Below are positions 52,481 to 62,443 of a DNA stretch of 64,000 bases, in pieces. This DNA comes from Locusta migratoria (Eukaryota; Arthropoda; Insecta; Orthoptera; Acrididae), in assembly GCA_026315105.1 (NCBI GenBank), contig CM048745.1, positions 540,034,758 through 540,098,757 on the forward strand, in the 5' to 3' direction. The notes below the pieces were generated by a model. It did not search any database. It worked only from the letters and a program-made list of their open reading frames with translations, and was not told where the DNA came from. Position 1 is the first letter of the stretch. Every line of letters starts with the position of its first letter. The translations under genes and the position numbers were made by a program.

Positions 52481-53105
52481 TCACGTGACCAGCGGGCTCC
52501 GCTGGATAAACTCTAGTCTCCGATACCGCTTTGAACAATGACGTCGTACATAATCAAGAGGTACTACGAACACATGTTTACCACAACACGGTAACACCTA
52601 AATAGGTCAAATCTGCTTAATGATAGCACCTTTTCAGAATACTTTTAATAATTAGGTAATTTTAATGAAAGCTTGCACTCGAAGTTGTACGACCTGAAAT
52701 GATATATTTATGTCGAACATACAACCGTAAATCGATTGCGTATTTCCGAACCGGACTAAAATAAATAAATAAATAAATAAAAAATTCTTGTTTAACCTAT
52801 ACCTAACCTTCTTAGGGCTACGCTACACAACTTTTTTTAAGTGAAAGTTAGGTTAGGTACAAGTCAAACAAGACCTAAACCTTACAACAATAGAATAACA
52901 CCAAAAGGATAACACAGCGCCACCTAGGTCTCTTCAAAAATATCAGACACGTAAACATTGAGTACCGGTATTTGTAACCACGCGCGGGACTGAATGACGT
53001 AAAACATGACGTCATTGACGGTTTATTTTCGTTAAAAGAATTGCAACCAGCAGCCTTTTTGGATGTTTTTTATTTAATCCAGCTAGTTTTCTAGCCATTA
53101 ATATC
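52480..53105 (-). mobile_element. Penelope-like terminal-repeat remnants, minus orientation
   Basis: Two segments are the reverse complement of parts of 54067-54232: 52513-52555 (AGTCTCCGATACCGCTTTGA) and 52990-53100 (ATGACGTCAT, then CAGCAGCC, TTTATTTAATCCAGCTAGTTTTC). The latter ends in the 3' half of the hammerhead-like motif (GGCTAGAAAACTAGCT on the minus strand). About 430 bp of unrelated or lost sequence lies between them, including AGGTTAGGT inverted strings at 52795-52855. Confidence 0.55.
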
Positions 53106-53124
53106 ACCTTGTGATATTAATGGC
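53094..53124. repeat. Perfect 14-bp hairpin
   Basis: GCCATTAATATCAC and GTGATATTAATGGC flank a 3-base loop (CTT). The right half is the first codons of the Penelope-like remnant, so the hairpin marks the inverted junction between that coding sequence and the antisense terminal-repeat copy. Confidence 0.85.
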
Positions 53125-53250
53125 CATCTTTCAATACTACATGTTGCTGATAAAGGTCTACATATGGATCTCCTTGACCAATTGGAGATATTCATCCATA
53201 AACTACAATTACCCCACAAAATCATGAATGAACAAACAGTCAGCACATAA
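53113..53250 (+). pseudogene. Penelope-like element ORF C-terminal remnant
   Basis: Plus frame: DINGHLSILHVADKGLHMDL then LDQLEIFIHKLQLPHKIMNEQ, ending VST at TAA 53248-53250. The order ILH-x4-KG-x6-L-x2-LEI-x13-NEQ matches the C-terminal end of the GIY-YIG endonuclease region of Penelope-like element proteins. Only about 45 residues remain. The upstream reverse transcriptase and the GIY-YIG core are not found. It abuts the antisense terminal-repeat remnant at about 53105. Confidence 0.75.
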
Positions 53251-53785
53251 CTTTTTCTTTCAAAACTTCCAAGAGATTCTAGCACCTAGACTAAAAAAGA
53301 TCTGCCCATATGCATTCATAGGTCATGCACTATTAGTAATTTCAATCAGCAAAATAATAAAGGTCCCGTTATTGTTTAATCTGTTTATATTAGCATAGCC
53401 ACATTAGTTATTGTCCAACAACACTGTAACTATTTCATCCTTTCATATTTATTTTATATTTGTTAATGTATCTCACTTGTTTCATTATGAATGTAACTAG
53501 ATACTAGCAAAATTCAAAATAATGTGTAAAATATAATTTTAATCCGTTAAAACTCTTTATACATTTAAAATGTCTCAAAGCAAAGAACATTAATTACTGA
53601 AGTAGAACATCTACCACGGGCATCCTCTTTGCACCACATTCAGTGTATATATTTTGTAAAAGTGTAATGCTAAGTGTAGCAAAAATGCTCTCATGTGTTA
53701 AAAAACGTCAGTGCCCAATGCATAACAAGGTTTCACGTACATTTACAATAAGAACACATAAACTACACTAAATTACAATACGTTT
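53251..53785. other. No recognisable gene; presumed PLE 3' flank
   Basis: AT-rich sequence between the PLE ORF remnant and a SINE. No ORF or repeat recognised. By position it would be the 3' untranslated part of the PLE. Confidence 0.35.
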
Positions 53786-53797
53786 AATTCCGGTTAT

Positions 53798-53962
53798 CTC
53801 GCTGCGGAGCGTGCGGTTGCTCGTCGTGGAGGTTAGAGTCCTCCCTGGGGCATGGGTGTGTGTGTGTTGTCCTTAGGTTTACGTAGGTTTAAGTATTTTG
53901 TGAGATACGGACTGATGACCACGCAGTTTGGTCCGATAGATTTACAAACATTTGAACATTTG
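53798..53962 (+). repeat. SINE type B with 12-bp TSD
   Basis: 5'-truncated head (CGCTGCGGAGCGTGCGGTTG), box B relic GGTTAGAGTCC, GTGTGTGTGTG spacer, and the body to AAACATTTGAACATTTG. Flanked by AATTCCGGTTAT (53786-53797) and AATTCCGGCTAT (53963-53974). Confidence 0.93.
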
Positions 53963-54059
53963 AATTCCGGCTATTCTGTTCTCGCTTACTAAAGTTCAGT
54001 TATGTTACCAGAACCAACAAGACAGCATAACCTACACTTAGCGGAAATGTTCCTGTAAA

Positions 54060-54232
54060 GTATCCACTGAAGATGAGCCTGCAGTGGTTCGAAAACTAGT
54101 TCTGGATTAAATAGAAGGGAAAAAAAAAGAAAAAAAAGAAAAAAAACATCCAGCAGCCGCAGTTCGTGTCCAACATGGACATCTTGAAATGACGTCAGTG
54201 GTCAAAGCGGTATCGGAGACTAGATTTGACCC
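54060..54232 (+). mobile_element. Penelope-like terminal-repeat copy, plus orientation
   Basis: Starts at a hammerhead-like motif and runs through TGGATTAAATAG, an A/G-rich tract (54118-54147), AACATCCAGCAGCCGCAGTTC, AAATGACGTCA and AAAGCGGTATCGGAGACTAG. The same blocks occur in reverse at 52513-53100. The two copies flank the PLE ORF remnant in inverted orientation. Confidence 0.6.
54067..54102 (+). ncRNA. Hammerhead-like motif by PLE remnant
   Basis: CTGAAGA, T, stem GAGCC/GGTTC (five pairs, one wobble) with loop TGCAGT, GAAA, then the palindrome ACTAGT followed by T, giving a GUU triplet. Both core boxes are intact. It has the same order as the F1, F2 and F5 motifs but with a different palindromic hexamer. 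Confidence 0.6.
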
Positions 54233-54509
54233 GGCTCCGTCTACTTCAGTCGTTGTGGAGGGGATGTGCCTTAACTCAGGGTTGTGTTTCAGATTCGCAT
54301 GCAACGCTGCGGTCACTGCCGCCTATATTAAGCGACCGCGATACGACTCGTATACGTGCTGACTCGATTAAGTAAAAGGTTTCTCATGTGATAAAAATAC
54401 TTTGAATGTGCATATAAAATGATCTGATGGAAGAACGAAACGGAGAATGATAGTTTAAAACAATTTATTATTTTATTTATTTATTTGCGTTCTTCGTGAC
54501 GAACTTTCT

Positions 54510-54810
54510 CCGGAGGCGCGCGCCTCTGCTGATCAATGAACAGAGACTTGCTCGTCACACAGCTGTCGTTTCTTCGGAGTCATTTGACCGGGGACCGGTT
54601 GTTTGGACAGATGACGGCCGGGCTTGCGGCGGGCGCTAGTCCGCTATCTGTGTTCTCTCCGCCTGCCCGCAGCGGCCGCGTTATCGAGTTATGGCCGGGC
54701 GAGCACCCTGCGCTCATCCGCCTCCGTCTGAGTGCCGGACCCTAAGTGGATTACGAGCCGCCGCTGCCCTGGCCGCATCTCGCCCCGCCCGTCTTAGTCG
54801 CGGTTTTCAT
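54510..54810. other. CpG-rich patch
   Basis: GC-rich region containing GGAGGCGCGCGCCTC (palindromic GAGGCGCGCGCCTC), GCAGCGGCCGCG and many CpG. Three short plus-strand ORFs overlap. It may be a CpG island or a transposon end. Nothing recognisable is encoded. Confidence 0.35.
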
Positions 54811-55314
54811 TATTACTGCTCCGTTCCCCCGGGACTATCAGTTCCCTCCAAGGATGCAGGCTTCTGGCTTAACGTCTCACCGACTTGAAAGCCAGGGGCA
54901 GAATGAGAACTTAACTCGACGTGAATGAGGAAGGGGATCGACTGTGGCCTACTTTAGAGAACTACCTTATTACTCGCCTGCTATCTTGTAACAGAAGACT
55001 AGGAGAAAATCACCGAACAGCATTTTTTTAAAGATTAATTCTTTCTGTGATACCAGCTTTGGCATTCCTACATCTACATAAATACGCTGCAAGCCACGTT
55101 GAACAGCATGGCAGAGGGTTCATCGAACCGCTATTACGATGTTTCTCTACGGTTCCATTGTCTAATAGCTCGCGAGAAAAAGGAACACCTAAATATTTAC
55201 GTTTTCGATCTGATTTCTGTTGTTTTATTTTCATGATCGTGTACTCTTACGTAGGTGGGTGCTAACAAAATATGTTCGCATTCGGAGAAGGAAGTTGGTG
55301 ACAGAAATTTCGCA

Positions 55315-55514
55315 GACTCGGCGGAGTGGCCAAGCGCATTGAGGCGCTATGCTGCGATGCGCGAGGCCGTTCTCCGTCGGGGATTCGAATCCCCTCCTCG
55401 GGCATGGTAATTTGTGCCGTCTTTAGTATAACGTAGTTCATAAGTAGTTTGTACATTTAGGGACTGATGACCCCGCAGTTAATTCACAAACATTTATAAT
55501 AGTAATTTTAAAAA
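55315..55514 (+). repeat. SINE type A2 in LINE, 12-bp TSD
   Basis: Starts GACTCGGCGGAGTGGCCAAG (A box) with ATGCGCGAGGCCGTTCTCC and B box GATTCGAATCCCC. The body runs to GGGACTGATGACCCCGCAGT, and the tail is AT-rich (TTTATAATAGTAATTTTAAA). AGAAATTTCGCA flanks it at 55303-55314 and 55515-55526. Confidence 0.95.
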
Positions 55515-56088
55515 AGAAATTTCGCAAATAGATCTCGTCGCCACAAATAACGCCTTTCTTTTTATGATTTCCAACCCAACTGGTGCATCAGTTCTGTGAC
55601 ACTCTCTCCCCCACATCGCGATAGTAGGAAACGAGCTGCACTTCTCAGAACTTTCTCTAAATCGTCTGTCTGTCCCAGTCGGTGGGGATAGCACAATCCG
55701 CAGCAAAACTCCAAAATAGGACACACAAGTGTAGTGCACGCAGTTTATTTAGTAGAACTGTTGGATCTTCTAAGTGTTCTGCCAATGAAACGTAGTCTTT
55801 AGTTCGCTTTCTGTATGTTCTACCAAATTTAAGTTGTTTGTAATTGTTACTCCTAGGTATTTATTTGAATTTACGGCCTTTAATTTTGACTGATTTATCG
55901 TATAAATAAAGTTATCGGGCCTCTTTTAATAGTCATATGGATGACTTCACACTTCTCATTATTAAGGGTCAACTGCCATTTTTTGCACCACGCAGATATC
56001 TAATTCATTTTGCAGTTGCTATTGATCTTGTAGTGACTTTACTAACCGATAAGTGACAGCATCATTGTCTCCTATTATACTTCCCTGG

Positions 56089-56148
56089 AAGAAGGAAGGA
56101 ATATCAGTGTTTAACGCCCCGTCGACGGCGTGGTCATTAGAGGCGGAC
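56089..56148 (-). repeat. 60-bp SINE type C fragment in LINE, 10-bp TSD
   Basis: AAGAAGGAAGGAATATCAGT and TTTAACGCCCCGTCGACGGC are the antisense 3' end of the type C SINE. ACTTCCCTGG flanks it at 56079-56088 and 56149-56158, so it is a genuine, extremely 5'-truncated retroposition event. Confidence 0.92.
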
Positions 56149-56299
56149 ACTTCCCTGGGTAACGCCAGATGGCACTTCAGTTTTACTCGATGACTTCCCG
56201 CCAATTACAACGTACTGTGTCCTGTCTAACAGGAAATCAGTAATCCAATCGCACAGTTGTGACCGACAATCTTAAATTTCATAGAGTGGCGATTGGTTC

Positions 56300-57535
56300 G
56301 CCACGTTTGAGGCAAACTGAACTGGCGTCTTTCATGTTATTTGGGGTATCGGCTGACAGCTGGTATGCCACACCCACTACAGAATTTTACCTATTTACAG
56401 TTCCACGTTTTAAATAAAGATTGACTATTGAATACGAATGTGCATCAAGTTCTGTCAGACTTTTTCGAAGTTGCGAATTGACGAGCCTGATAGTATATTT
56501 CCTAAAAATGCGGTAATGAAACATAAAGAACCTGTCAGTATTCCAATTGCAGTTCGAAGTATAACAGTTATATGCGGTTTCCAATGACAACAAAAGTGCC
56601 GCTGTGGAAATATTTGTGTAGATTTTAATGCAAGCACATGGTCTAAACGAGCTGCGAAACATATAGTGAGTAGTAGTTGTTATCACGAACAGTCATGACC
56701 ATGGATTTGCATCTGTTGTTAAGGTGTTGTAACAACTGCTTTTGTAAAGTCTGGTACACATTTATCTTGGGTTTGATAAACCTGCGAAGTCTACAAACTT
56801 GTAAAATTTCTGTTAAAGTGTTTAGTTGTGAACTTTGGTACTGCAGTTAAAAATGCGCCAGGGTCATCTGCCAAAAAGGCATTCCACGTCGAAATAATAT
56901 GTCGTTAATAAGTTTCCTTGTCGCCATGCTGAAACAAGTAACGTTTGGTACGTGAAATGTCAGTACAAAGACGAAAGTTACAATACAATACTGCAATAAA
57001 AATGCGCCTGGGTCAGCTGCCACGAAAGCATTCCACATCAAAACAACGAATCATTAATAACTTTCGTTGTTGCCACGCTGAAATAAGTTCATATTTGTTG
57101 CAAGGAACACAGACATAAACAAGTAAAAAATTCTGGCTGTCACTACTGCTTCCACACTTTGCACTGGTTGCATGTCAACCATGTCGATCAAGAATTGTCA
57201 ACAACAAATGAAAATACTTTTAAAGAAGGTGTAGACACTCAAGGAGCGATAGAAGAGATATCTCTAACGACACTAGGTAGAAAACTGAGCATTTTTTTAA
57301 TGGCGTGTACTTCAAGGGAATTGCAGGACAGGTCATCTGAAACTTCACTCCTTGGGCAGCTAAGTGCCATTAGTTAGGAATTTTGATCGAGTATAGACAG
57401 ACTGAGATCAAACAAGGCAAAACATTTGGAGTTCTTGGACGAAGTACGTGTCGTTTTATCACTTCGAATTGTTTATTTAAATTCTGAACACACTTCATAT
57501 TTCATCAGCAAAAATTGTATAGGCAATATACACTA
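56300..57535. other. No gene; includes a tandem duplication
   Basis: Unassigned DNA. At 56838-56940 and 56987-57090 two copies of about 100 bp (TACTGCA, AAAAATGCGCC, GGGTCA, CTGCCA, GCATTCCAC, TTAATAA, AACAAGT/AATAAGT) are repeated with a period of 149 bp. No family identified. ORFs up to 99 codons on the minus strand (56387-56686) have no known motif. Confidence 0.5.
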
Positions 57536-57537
57536 AA

Positions 57538-57736
57538 AAAATGTTCAAATGTTTGTATAGTTTATGGGACTTAACTACGGGGTCACCAATCCCTAAACTT
57601 ACAAACAACTTATGAACTACTTACGAACTAGGACGGCACAAATATCCATGCCCGTGGGGGTATTCGAATCCCCGACCGTAGTGGCCGTGCAGACCGTGAC
57701 TGGAGCGCCTCAGTCTCCTCGGCCACCGCGGCCGGC
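57538..57736 (-). repeat. SINE type A with 16-bp TSD
   Basis: Antisense full copy from AAATGTTCAAATGTTTGTAT to CCGCGGCCGGC. GGCAATATACACTAAA flanks it exactly at 57522-57537 and 57737-57752, the longest perfect TSD in the window, so it is a relatively recent insertion. Confidence 0.97.
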
Positions 57737-57882
57737 GGCAATATACACTAAATACAATATAAACTAAATAGAACACTTCAAGTTCAGCAACAACATACGA
57801 TAGACAGACTCCTCTCAAGTGTACTGACCACCAAAAATATGGCGGCCGAGTTTACAGAAGTTGCCGCAAAGAGCGCTCTAAA

Positions 57883-58079
57883 AAATGTTCAAATGTTTGT
57901 AGAGCTTATTGGAGTTAACTACGGGGTCATCAGTCCCTAAACTTACAAACTACTTATGAACTAACTACAACTAAGGACGGCACAAATATCCATGCCCGAG
58001 GGGCGATTCGAACCCCCGACCGTAGTGGCCGTGCAGACCGTGACTGGAGTGCCTCAGTCCCCTCGGCCACCGCGGCCGG
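57883..58079 (-). repeat. SINE type A with about 15-bp TSD
   Basis: Antisense full copy. It is flanked by CAAAGAGCGCTCTAA (57867-57881) and CAAAGAGCGCACTAA (58080-58094), one mismatch. It lies only 130 bp from the previous copy in the same orientation but at an independent site, since the TSDs differ. Confidence 0.95.
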
Positions 58080-58094
58080 CAAAGAGCGCACTAA

Positions 58095-59410
58095 CTCGTG
58101 TGTTAGCCACTCTATGAAATGTAAGCTCATTGGTTGTGACGGAATTACATAACCACGCAGTTGATTGTTATTTGAAAAGATTACATATAACAGCAAACAA
58201 AATAAAACATAAAAAGGATGTCAAAATTGTTTATGTAAGACCTGTTTTACAAACAAGGTAAAAAGGTCAGTAAGTTGCAATAAATGATATGAAATGAAAT
58301 TGAAATTGCAAATGACCAAAAGCTGCTAGTATATATTCGCTCTGACGACGGGCTTCCATCGGACACCAGAGACATAAGGATTCACATATGAATTATGTAG
58401 AATGGTGTGTTCGAACATACCATGGGGGTCTGCAGATGGAGTTATTGAAATGCGGAAAATGGTAGCATTGTAAGAGTAAATCTTTAAAGAAAACTACTGT
58501 TGGGTGTTTTCCTACAAGAATTCGACCAGCTGAAGCCCCTCTGACAATACCAGGAGATGGATTCACGTCAACTTGTATCAGGATAACTTGACAGTATTTT
58601 TAATTCCGCCCTTCTCGTATACACAATCAAGGCTTGACACTTTTATATCTTCCTGTATACTATGAAAACCACATTCAAATACACAGCAGAGTCATTGTAC
58701 CAGTTGTTGTGGTGTTTTTTCCCTTTTTTTTTTTTACATTCCATACATGTTTAGATTGTGGGAAGAATGCCTATGTGCATCGTAGAGGATGTAAGTATAT
58801 TCCTAAAGTCATCATTTAAGCCGGTTATTGAAACTTTGTAGGCGAGTTCTCAGGATACTTTACGTCAACCTGCAAAAGTCTTTCGTTTATTCTCACATCT
58901 CGATGGCATTCTCCAACGGGTCAAACAAACTAGTTGCAGGTCACTCAACCATGTTTAGATTGAACATATAAGAGAGGCAATATATATCTCAAGACGGACT
59001 CTAGGTACCAATGACCGGTTATAATAAAACGAGTCTAGCAAATGGTTGCTGCTATTTTAGAAACATGTATAACAGCTGCTGATATGGACAAATACATGTA
59101 ATAGGAAAGAGTAAATATGGGAGACACAAAATTTCTAATGATTTAAATTCCCGGCTATCGAAGTTAAAACTGATTGCGAGAAATTTAACAAAACTATAAA
59201 ACTGAACATATTAACCATCAGAGCAAATTGCATCAATTTTCTTGATTGCAGTCAGTTTAACAGAAAATCTGTACATATTTTTTCACATCCTATATCCATG
59301 TCCATATCTTTTTTTTTTTTTTTAATGTATTTATGTTTCCTGTAAAATAACGGTCAAGTACATATCAAAATTTTACTACGATCATTTTATGTAATGAAAA
59401 CTGTATTCAT
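58095..59410. other. No recognisable gene
   Basis: About 1.3 kb of AT-rich DNA with poly-T runs (58724-58735, 59311-59323). No ORF or repeat of note. Confidence 0.4.
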
Positions 59411-59421
59411 ATATTACACAC

Positions 59422-59621
59422 GTGGCGGTGGAATGGCCAAGCCTATTGAGGTGCTATGCTCCGTTACGCGAGGCCGTTCCCCGTCGGAGGTTCGAATCCC
59501 CCCCTCGGGCATGGATGTTTGAGACGTCTTTAGTGTAAGATAGTTCATAAGTAGTTTGTAAGTTTAGGGACTGATGACCTCGCAGTTAAGTCCCTTAAGC
59601 TTAATAAACATTTGAACATTT
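59422..59621 (+). repeat. SINE type A2 with 11-bp TSD
   Basis: GTGGCGGTGGAATGGCCAAG head, ACGCGAGGCCGTTCCCCGTC, B box GGTTCGAATCCCC, body and tail AATAAACATTTGAACATTT. Flanked by ATATTACACAC (59411-59421; 59622-59632). Confidence 0.95.
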
Positions 59622-60162
59622 ATATTACACACACAAAAATTTATTGCCTAAGTGCACTCAAATGTTCAATGTAACGTATAAACATCTCAAGTAAATTTGC
59701 TAACAAAGTATCGAAATTTATCGTAGCAACGTTCAACTATGACTTTTCTTTATTTGCCTTAACTGCCCGTTACATCGGTTCTTGGCATAATATTAATTCA
59801 CTTTGAACGAAACACAAGAGAATTGTGTGATATCCTACATTATTTCTATTACATGACGGGCAGATTTTCGCTGTTACGCCATCATATGGTACTTAACGTT
59901 ATTTCCCAGTAATCTACCATTTATCCGAAGTCAGCTACCTGGTTTAGCCACGACTAAGTCTATGGCATCGTTCCGTTTCATATCCCTAGAAACTGTTACA
60001 CCCGTCCCTGTATGAGTTTAATTAGTCCAACTGAGATTCGCTGATATTATAGCCTCAAAACAACATTACTTTTTTTTCGTTTTGTGTAGTGCACATTTTC
60101 ATATTTCTAAACATGGAAAGTAATTTACACCTCCAAGAAACACTTTGAATTATATCAAGATC

Positions 60163-60356
60163 GCCGGCCGCGGTAGCCGAGGGGACTGAGGCGCGTCAGT
60201 CACGGTCTGCACAGCCACTACGGTCGGGGGATCGAATCCCCCCTCGGGTATGGATATTTGTGCCGTCCTTAGTATTAGTTAGTTCATAAGTAGTTTGTAA
60301 TTTTAGGGACTGATGACCCCGTAGTTAAGTCCCATAGACTATACAAACATTTGAAC
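60163..60356 (+). repeat. SINE type A with 11-bp TSD
   Basis: GCCGGCCGCGGTAGCCGAGG head with B box GATCGAATCC, complete body and tail AAACATTTGAAC. Flanked by ATATCAAGATC (60152-60162) and ATATCAAAATC (60357-60367). It lies next to the antisense LINE fragment that starts near 60385. Confidence 0.95.
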
Positions 60357-60384
60357 ATATCAAAATCTTACTGATTTATGCAGC

Positions 60385-60640
60385 TTCTTTAGGAGTGTTT
60401 CAACATTGATAACTTCGTCATTAGCGAAAAGCATGCCGTTACTGTTAATATTGTCTGCAAAGTTACTAATATAGAATATGAAAAGCAAATGTCCCAACGT
60501 GTTGCAACGGAGTACGCCCAAAGTGATGTCCACATACGTCGCTGAGTCTTCTCCAAGATAATTTACAGCGTCCTTCTTACCAAAAAAATCCTCAGTCTCG
60601 TCACAAATTTCGCGCTACAACTTTTACATTTGTACTTGCT
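60385..60640 (-). mobile_element. LINE RT fragment, antisense, degraded
   Basis: Minus-strand reading gives LLFIFYISNFADNINSN then GMLFANDEVINVETLLKKL, a degraded RT motif B-C region (FADD changed to FAND). It differs in wording from the other LINEs here and may be a separate family. Confidence 0.6.
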
Positions 60641-61325
60641 ACAATTTAAACGAAATCTTTCATTAGCCGTAACTCCGTAACTTAACATCTCCAGACCTAA
60701 GTTTTATATGAACATTTTTCTTTTGTTTTACTTGTAGAATAACATATTAAAATATTTGCATAGCTTCGTAAATCACCGTGTGTATTACACAACACTGTAC
60801 GTGCCACGAGTAATCTAGATGATAATGAACAAATAGTTGCAAAATAAGGGGTCAAAAACAACACGCAGGGTGCAAAAACTACATGTTAACTGCAGTAGCT
60901 AAATATCTACAGCCTAGAAAAAACTACTGTAGGTGTTACCTACAACGATGTATCACGGTAAGCAAAGAGGGGAAGGAAATTATGGCAGCCGAAATACAAA
61001 TTATAGCATCTTATCATTACGAACACCGCTCGGTGGAATGAGAAGAAAATTGCCAGACACAAGGGACGATACGTAACACGCCTATTTCTGGATACTCACG
61101 TTCGATCCCATACTCAAGCTTTGTTCGTACTGAATTTCCTGGTAAATAAAATGCATCTTCGTCACTCACGAGTCATGTCGTAAATACTCATCTCGCGAGG
61201 CAGCGATCATCAAATAACCGCGAAAAATTTCCGTTTATCTGACACTTTCAGTCTACTTCAGTCGCACCCGTAGAATATTACTCTGTTTTCTGCAACCTGG
61301 AATATCTTTCTGCACCTTAACTGTA
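60641..61325. other. No recognisable gene
   Basis: AT-rich unassigned DNA. No ORF above 60 codons or repeat recognised. Confidence 0.4.
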
Positions 61326-61329
61326 ACTC

Positions 61330-61831
61330 AAAATGTTCAAATGTTTGTAAATCTATGGGACTTGACTAAGTTGATCATCAGTTCCTAGGCTTACAAACTA
61401 CTTTAACTTATGCTAAAAAAAAGGTAAAGCAGTCAACAATCTGAAGATTGGTTTGAACACCACAGTGCTTTACTAGGTATGGTCCTGTTTGGAGGTGGTA
61501 TGCCGTTGCCTTCCTCCGACCTTCGATCTGACTTACCCAGCCAGTTATAGGTGGACCAACAGTTTAACGTGGGTTCTGAACCACGGTGCTAGTCGGTATT
61601 TTTCACATGAGCAACACTTCCAGAGGTGAAAGAAGTGGAAAGTGACAGATAAAAATCCTAGGACCTGGCGGGGATCGAACCCGCGACCTTTGGGTTTGTA
61701 GCTTGGCACTCTACCACTGTGAACCGAGGCGCACTTATTGCTAACGACAACAAATACACCCATGACCGAGGGAGGACTCGAACCTCCGACGGCGAGCAGC
61801 GGCGCGCTCCTCGGCCACTGTACCGCGGCTA
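61330..61831 (-). repeat. SINE type B, antisense, split by a type D SINE
   Basis: Left part (61330-61416): AAAATGTTCAAATGTTTGTA, GGACTTGACTAAGTTGATCA. Right part (61745-61831): GACAACAAATACACCCATGA, GGACTCGAACCTCCGACGGC and a head ending ACCGCGGCT. They are the two halves of one SINE that was interrupted by another SINE with a TSD. Confidence 0.9.
61417..61732 (-). repeat. SINE type D, full length, inside SINE type B
   Basis: 316 bp. 3' end AAAAGGTAAAGCAGTCAACA, body TAGGTATGGTCCTGTTTGGA and GTGCTAGTCGGTATTTTTCA. The tRNA-like head on the minus strand has box B GGTTCGATCCCCG (antisense CGGGGATCGAACCCG at 61669) and ends CCTCGGTTCACAGTGG. Flanked by ACTTATGCTAA (61406-61416) and ACTTATTGCTAA (61733-61744; one inserted base). 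Confidence 0.93.
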
Positions 61832-62221
61832 ACTTTTACTACAGTGCTCTTTTCACTCCCAGACCCGGAAACATTAATCCTGTTTCAATGGATGACCCAA
61901 AAGAATCACGGATTCAAAATTAGCGCTAAATTACAGTGTTAACTCGACAATACTTTCTCTTATTTGCTTATTCGAGTACATTATGATCTCGTTATAACCC
62001 GGTAGTAACACTCCTATGTCGAACACCAGCGTTGATTCTTGGCCTGTAATTTCATTTGAGCATTTAAATTTCAGATAATTCGCTTAGAAGCGTTTAAAAG
62101 CTCACCCTACAATATAAAACCTCTTGTTGGTGGCCTATGCGAAGACTTAGAGCGTAAAAAGAAACGTCATTTTTCAGTATTTCGTACACGTATTGAACGC
62201 AGTTAAATTTTAAGAAGCTGC

Positions 62222-62316
62222 CAAAATGTTCAAATGTTTGTAAACCTATGGGACCAAACTGCTGTGGTCATTGATCCCTAGACTTACAAACTGGTTAAAC
62301 TAACTTATGCTAAGAA

Positions 62317-62352
<36 letters not shown>

Positions 62353-62443
62353 AATCACCAAGGGAGGACTCAAACCACTGACGGGGGAACAGCCGCGACT
62401 CCGCAGCAAGGCGCATTAGAACTCACGGCCGTTCCAGTGTGGC
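62222..62443 (-). repeat. SINE type B with (AC)n expansion
   Basis: Antisense copy: AAATGTTCAAATGTTTGTAA, GACCAAACTGCTGTGGTCAT, an expanded CA microsatellite at 62320-62350 in the place of the usual short ACACAC, then AGGGAGGACTCAAACC and a head ending GTGTGGCT. Expansion inside the SINE spacer shows how these elements seed microsatellites. Confidence 0.88.

Larger units (their letters stand above)
55030..56290 (-). mobile_element. LINE (family L2a), antisense, doubly interrupted
   Basis: The 3' end at low coordinate reads CATTCCTACATCTACATAAA, the antisense of the ATGTAGATGTAG-type tail. Antisense post-catalytic region follows (CGCGATAGTAGGAAACGAGC, TAGGTATTTATTTGAATTTAC), then antisense motif regions (CCGATAAGTGACAGCATCAT; TTCCCTGG-GTAACGCCAG) and the upstream part (CAATTACAACGTACTGTGTC). 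A SINE (55315-55514) and a 60-bp SINE piece (56089-56148) interrupt it, both with clean TSDs. Confidence 0.9.

Noticed and set aside
62320..62352. CRISPR-like or regulatory repeat
   Set aside because: It is a CA microsatellite inside a SINE spacer. No spaced direct repeats of CRISPR type occur anywhere in the window.
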